DNA of 64,000 bases from CAZVLQ01 sp964628185 (GTDB lineage Bacteria > Pseudomonadota > Zetaproteobacteria > Mariprofundales > Mariprofundaceae): contig CAZVLQ010000006.1 of NCBI GenBank assembly GCA_964628185.1, positions 1 to 64,000 on the forward strand, read 5' to 3'. How positions within the stretch are numbered: position 1 is the stretch's first letter; every line of letters starts with the position of its first letter. A program made the position numbers and the translations under genes. This document shows positions 59,908 to 64,000 of the stretch, piece by piece. The notes below the pieces were generated by a model, which had not been told where the DNA came from, did not search any database, and worked only from the letters and a program-made list of their open reading frames with translations.

Positions 59908-62900
59908 TCAGGGCTGTACCGGCTTTGCCTTTTTTCCCGCATCAAACCATTTGCCCGGCAGGTGGATCAGGCGTTCGACCGGGCCGGATTCTGGCAGGCC
60001 GGCCTTTTCCGGACTGATCGCTTCCACTTTGGCATCATACAGGGGCCCATGGACATGATAGATCAGGCGGAACAGGCTTTGCGCCGGCCCGAGAAAAATA
60101 TCACGCAGGATTGGGATCATTCTCAGCAACGCATCAAGATTTTGCAGCGGCCGAACCGTCATGTACAGATCAACATTTCCATCCTTCAGACTCAGGTTGC
60201 CGCTGCCGGCCATATCCAGAGCCGAGGCGCGCATGGCAAGCTTGCTGATATGAGCCCGCTCCCCGTCCACCGCAGCCTCCACCTGCAACCGCTTGTACAG
60301 CATGCCCGGGCCGGAAATGTCCTTGCGTTTGCGCGTCAGGTATTTGGGCAAGTCGGTCAGGCTCAGGGCAGCCAGCAACTTGGTCATCGTGCCGCCCTCC
60401 AGGATGCGCCCGTCATCGGCGCGCAGGCGCAGCCTGCCCTTCATACCATCCCACCACGGATGCCCCGGTCTGATCTGCCCCTGCCCGAACCACAGCGCAT
60501 GCAGCACGCCGCCCTTGAACAGTCTGGAAGCATCCAGTCTGTGGATAATTTCACTGAAATCGCCGCTGATGCCGGCGTAGCCTTTCCAGCGCAGACCACC
60601 ACCGTTTTCGGGTGACAGGGTGGCCGTCAGTGTAAGTTTCTGCCCCAGCAGACTGGCTGAAAGCCTGCGCAGATCCACAATACCGTTTCCGGGCAGACGG
60701 AAAAAGGAACTGACATGACTGACGGATAACTGCGCCGCATCGAGCTGTTCGGCCTCCAGGCTGCCAACGCCCTGCTGTGACGAGGCGAATCGTACATGCA
60801 CGCCCCGGATGGAGACCGCATCCCATTGAATCCGCCTGAAAAAACCGCGCAAAATCCATGCCTTCTCCGGCTTGACCGCTATCGCTGCATGCAAAGGCTT
60901 GATCGTGTGCGGGATCAGATTCGGCAAGGCTGTTCGATCCATAAAATCCGAACGGATACTCACCTCCACCGGCGCATCACTGAATGGCACCGTGATGTTC
61001 AGACTGCCGAGAAAAGCGGGTGCCCGCAGCGTGTCCATCCTCACCTTCGCCTGCCCGGGTTGAAGGGCGCCGCTGCCTTCGATTCTGGGCATGGTACCAC
61101 GGCTTGTGACACGCGTGATATTGATGCCGCGTGGCGTTTTCTCTCCGTCCATGCTGAGGACATAAGGTATGCCGGCGGCCTTGTCCACCCCCAGCAAATG
61201 TCGCCAGGCCGCATCGAGTAAATCAAGCTGAAGATGCCATGTGCCATCAAATGTGAGCCGGGCGCCCACGCGTCCCTGCGGTGCGTCAAGTGGAATGTGA
61301 AAGCGTTTGACCCACCGGGGAAAGTCACCCGCGGCCTGCAGGGTCAACTGCGTCAGTTGCCATGCGGATTGCTGATCCAGGCGCATCGACAGATTCAGAT
61401 CCCCCGCCAGCAACTCATGCTGAACGCGCATGGATTCGATTTTCAATCCCGCCGTTGCATTCCAGTGCAGAACACCTTCGGTCCAGCGCAGGCGCTGGCC
61501 CATCCATTCAGCCTGCCATGCCGGATCAGGCATGAGTCTGGCGTTGCCTTTCTCAGGCATGTCCGCATGGATGGGCCAGTGCAATGAAAACTTCGCCATG
61601 GCAGGGGAATCCAGCCAGCGCAACTGTGGCAGCATCCCGACGCTTCGCCAGGCCTGAAGATGACCGATATCCACCTTGCCGCCACCTTCGATATCAAAAA
61701 TAATATGCCGCCAGTCGGCAATCGTAACATGCCCGTGAACTACGCCGGCGTCATGCGGGAGCGTAACGTGACTCACCTGCATGCTGGCGCCGTGATCATT
61801 TATTTCGGCAATCGCCTCCATATGCCGCAAGCGTTCCCCGGGCTCCGGCAGCGGGACATCGGCGTCGTGCAGGCGCGCCTGAAGATGAATGCGGGCTGTT
61901 TTCCACCGGCTGAATGCCGGCAATACAAGAGGATCAGTCTGTGCCACCATGATATCACCGACTATATGGTCCGCATTGCCCTGATGCACACCATTCAGCC
62001 AGTGCCGCCATACCGAATCGCCAAACGGCCTTGCCCATGCGGTAAGCAGAGGCAGCGCCAGCCTGCCGGAACGGATGTGAAGCTGAAGCTTCCCCTGTGT
62101 CCATGCGCCCTGTACATGCAGGGCGTTGGCGCCCGAATCCCACGCCAGTGTTTTCCACTCAAGCCGGCTCACATCCAGCGGCCCCCCTGCCGTATGGATC
62201 AGCCCGTTTGCCGTTATGGTGTCAAATGGAACCACGAGCCGCCCGGCCAGAGCGGTCAGCCTCGCGCCTTTTGACGAGGCAAGCATGGACTGCAAATGCC
62301 AGGGACCGCCATCAGCCGGCCTTTGCAGGGTAATTTCCCCGGCAAACTTCCCCGTGATCCACTTGCGCCAGGGACGGGGAAGCCAGCTCAGGTCATGGAA
62401 ACGGGCATGCAGCATCAGGGGAACATGGGCATCGCTCCACGTCACATCCAGGCTCGAGCCGGGAAACCGCAGCGCAAGCCTGCGGCCGGGCTCGTCAGCA
62501 TGCAGATACAGATGATCCAGATGACCGTGGTAACCGTCATAGTGGATATCGAGAGACACATCTTCAAGACTGATCCTCGCAGCCAGGGGCAGAAAACCCG
62601 CGGCTGCGGACCGGGCGGCAAGATGCAGGCTGATCGCGCCGCGGCGAACGCTGATGCTCAACGGCTTCAGTCGCGCCGCCAGCAGGCTCCATGTGGAAAG
62701 GCGCAGGGCCAGATTGGTGTTTGTGGCGCGAATGCGCCCATCCCGGTCCGCGAAGGTGACGTTTTCCGCCTGGACCCATGTATATCCCGCCCAGTACCAG
62801 GAAAGATGGCCAAGATGTAATTTTTCAAGATGCAGTTGTTGCTTGAGTATGGCCTCAAGCTCCGGTCGCATCTTATCCAGAGGCGGCGCCTGCCAGTAAA

Positions 62901-62982
62901 GCCATGCGCCAAAGGCGACGACGCACAGCAACAACAGCAGCAGGACACGTCTGCCTGCAGCAAGAATCATTCCGGCCCGCAT
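59908..62982 (-). CDS. YhdP-family AsmA-like envelope lipid-transport protein
   Basis: A 1,024-residue protein with one N-terminal membrane anchor (about 12-31) and a very long periplasmic beta-rich body that ends in the AsmA-like C-terminal domain (LSLKDGNVDLYMTVRPLQNLD; P-I-L-R-D-I-F-L-G-P). YhdP-type proteins form a periplasm-spanning groove for phospholipid movement to the outer membrane. The protein is shorter than E. coli YhdP (about 1,266). Its neighbour is the Mla system, also phospholipid transport. It starts 20 bases after mlaC ends. Confidence 0.9.
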   Translation of the reverse strand: MRAGMILAAGRRVLLLLLLCVVAFGAWLYWQAPPLDKMRPELEAILKQQLHLEKLHLGHLSWYWAGYTWVQAENVTFADRDGRIRATNTNLALRLSTWSLLAARLKPLSISVRRGAISLHLAARSAAAGFLPLAARISLEDVSLDIHYDGYHGHLDHLYLHADEPGRRLALRFPGSSLDVTWSDAHVPLMLHARFHDLSWLPRPWRKWITGKFAGEITLQRPADGGPWHLQSMLASSKGARLTALAGRLVVPFDTITANGLIHTAGGPLDVSRLEWKTLAWDSGANALHVQGAWTQGKLQLHIRSGRLALPLLTAWARPFGDSVWRHWLNGVHQGNADHIVGDIMVAQTDPLVLPAFSRWKTARIHLQARLHDADVPLPEPGERLRHMEAIAEINDHGASMQVSHVTLPHDAGVVHGHVTIADWRHIIFDIEGGGKVDIGHLQAWRSVGMLPQLRWLDSPAMAKFSLHWPIHADMPEKGNARLMPDPAWQAEWMGQRLRWTEGVLHWNATAGLKIESMRVQHELLAGDLNLSMRLDQQSAWQLTQLTLQAAGDFPRWVKRFHIPLDAPQGRVGARLTFDGTWHLQLDLLDAAWRHLLGVDKAAGIPYVLSMDGEKTPRGINITRVTSRGTMPRIEGSGALQPGQAKVRMDTLRAPAFLGSLNITVPFSDAPVEVSIRSDFMDRTALPNLIPHTIKPLHAAIAVKPEKAWILRGFFRRIQWDAVSIRGVHVRFASSQQGVGSLEAEQLDAAQLSVSHVSSFFRLPGNGIVDLRRLSASLLGQKLTLTATLSPENGGGLRWKGYAGISGDFSEIIHRLDASRLFKGGVLHALWFGQGQIRPGHPWWDGMKGRLRLRADDGRILEGGTMTKLLAALSLTDLPKYLTRKRKDISGPGMLYKRLQVEAAVDGERAHISKLAMRASALDMAGSGNLSLKDGNVDLYMTVRPLQNLDALLRMIPILRDIFLGPAQSLFRLIYHVHGPLYDAKVEAISPEKAGLPESGPVERLIHLPGKWFDAGKKAKPVQP

Positions 62983-63002
62983 GATTCATGTATCGCCGAG
63001 GA

Positions 63003-63620
63003 TCAACTCCGGGTCTTGTCCTGTTTTTTCAGGGCTTCGACTCTTTTCTTCAGGGCGCTGATAAATCCGTCGATTCCTTCCTTGCCGACGGATTGTCCGA
63101 AATCGGTCCTGAAGGTGCTGACCAGGCTGATCCCCTCGATCTTGATATCATATACACGCCAGCCATTTTTCCTGTGAATCAGGCTGTAGCGCACGGGCGT
63201 TTTTTTCTCGGCGTCAATAACCTCGGAATCGACAATGGCACGCCGGCCCTTTGTTTTCACCTTGCCATAGGAAACGGTCTGATTGCGGTACTCGGACAGG
63301 CGATTGCCGTAGGAGCGCTCCAGCAGTTCACGAAAGGTGTTGACGAAATCATCGCGCTGCACCGTGTCCATTTTTCTCCATGGCCGCCCCAGGGAGCGTT
63401 TGGCCATTTCCCGGAAATCAAAATAACCCTCAACGGCCTGACGAATGGCTTCACGGTCCGCAAGGGTCATGACGTCCTGGTTGCTGCGGGATTTCAGGAC
63501 CTGAATCACACCGTTGACGGCTGTTTCCACCACGGCCCTGGGGTCATCGCCGGCGGCGCCCCACGCGTGGAGCGGTAACAGGGCCGCCAGTGCATATGTA
63601 AGCAGGATCTTCTTAAGCAT
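63003..63620 (-). CDS. mlaC: MlaC periplasmic phospholipid-binding protein (Ttg2D family)
   Basis: Shuttles phospholipids between the MlaA outer-membrane and MlaFEDB inner-membrane complexes. The 205-residue product has a signal peptide (residues 1-22, cleavage near A-W-G-A) and the family core: F-D-F-R-E-M-A-K-R-S-L-G-R-P-W-like segment, F-V-N-T-F-R-E-L-L-E-R-S-Y, and V-R-Y-S-L-I-H-R-K-N-G-W-R-V-Y-D-I-K-I-E-G. The start ATG 63620 follows GGAGG. It lies directly downstream of mlaD, as usual. Confidence 0.96.
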   Translation of the reverse strand: MLKKILLTYALAALLPLHAWGAAGDDPRAVVETAVNGVIQVLKSRSNQDVMTLADREAIRQAVEGYFDFREMAKRSLGRPWRKMDTVQRDDFVNTFRELLERSYGNRLSEYRNQTVSYGKVKTKGRRAIVDSEVIDAEKKTPVRYSLIHRKNGWRVYDIKIEGISLVSTFRTDFGQSVGKEGIDGFISALKKRVEALKKQDKTRS

Positions 63621-63721
63621 TTCAGACCTCCATAAGGGAATCATGATTCATCATTCTACGTATCAACGGAGAAAACGGCACGGGGCGCCTGTTACTCCTG
63701 TGCGTGCAACTTTGCCCCCGG

Positions 63722-64000
63722 CTATTTTTTCTGCCCGGTAAACACATATTTGGCCACCAGGTCTTCCAGGTTGATGGCGGATTCCGTCTCCTCAATTTCA
63801 TCCTTATTGGCAAGATACGTGTCATCAGCGCCTTGGGAAATACGGATGAAGCGGTCACCGATAATGCCCTTGGTCCGGACGGAGGCAATTGCATCCGAAG
63901 TGATTTTAATGTCATCGTGGATACGCAGGATAAGCGATGCCTGGTCATCCTTGTTCAGGTGAACGGTCTCGACTCGCCCGATGGCAACGCCCGCCATCAT
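63722..64000 (-). CDS. mlaD: MlaD (MCE-domain) phospholipid transporter subunit, 3' part
   Basis: The C-terminal 92 residues of MlaD; the gene continues beyond the right edge of the window. Visible is the MCE-domain core (VAIGRVETV, then IKITSDAIASVRTKGIIGDRFI) and the short C-terminal helix with N-L-E-D-L-V. MlaD forms the hexameric periplasmic ring of the MlaFEDB transporter. Gene order mlaD-mlaC is the standard one. A 101-base gap to mlaC holds no recognised feature. Confidence 0.92.
   Translation of the reverse strand: MMAGVAIGRVETVHLNKDDQASLILRIHDDIKITSDAIASVRTKGIIGDRFIRISQGADDTYLANKDEIEETESAINLEDLVAKYVFTGQKK

Overview
The window reads as a chromosomal segment of a Gram-negative proteobacterium. 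The evidence is a Bam/Mla/YhdP-type envelope toolkit, PpiD, PrlC, RhlB-like helicase, NhaA, UbiD and a lipoprotein–DapC–ArgH chain. The lifestyle looks respiratory or chemolithotrophic: small periplasmic c-type cytochromes, NnrS, and about 15 kb of complex I-like genes. I cannot assign a genus from sequence alone. Gamma- or zeta-proteobacterial affinity is a guess.

Layout. 0-1.5 kb (minus): msrA, an isoprenylcysteine-methyltransferase-like membrane protein, smpB. 1.6-4.8 kb (plus): NnrS, an unknown membrane-anchored protein, an AIF/ferredoxin-reductase-like flavoprotein. 4.8-20.1 kb (minus): one long run of overlapping genes that starts with an XRE-cupin regulator and continues as two complete, non-identical hydrogenase-4-like modules in tandem (B-C-E-F-G-I, then B-C-E-F-G-[ferredoxin+I]). 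Both large subunits have lost the Ni-Fe ligand cysteines, so these look like two 'energy-converting hydrogenase-related' (Ehr) complexes rather than hydrogenases. 20.2-21.3 kb: twin small cytochromes c with matching promoters and terminators. 21.4-29.0 kb: clpB behind a sigma-32-type promoter, a two-domain thioredoxin/glutaredoxin protein, phhB plus a zinc alcohol dehydrogenase, acnA. 29.1-35.0 kb: two exported unknown proteins, a PrsK/PrsR-like two-component pair, dapA divergent from a BamC-like lipoprotein. 35.1-39.1 kb: trpEGDC. 39.2 kb: tRNA-Ala(GGC). 39.3-45.1 kb: ppiD, an RsbW-like/STAS pair overlapping ubiD, thiI. 45.1-47.3 kb: an island with a DUF4143 ATPase and the wreckage of a type I restriction locus. 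47.3-54 kb: nhaA, argH, lipoprotein, dapC, and a globin-coupled degenerate-GGDEF/EAL protein. 54.1-64 kb (minus): prlC, hemC, rhlB-like, low-molecular-weight phosphatase, dnaQ, yhdP, mlaC and the 3' end of mlaD.

The most unusual content is the tandem double Ehr operon. Also notable are intergenic tracts written in a 7-base phase (CTGNNNN and its relatives) that sit directly behind stop codons, including two long dispersed copies that differ by exactly two heptamers, and a nested inverted repeat between ubiD and thiI.
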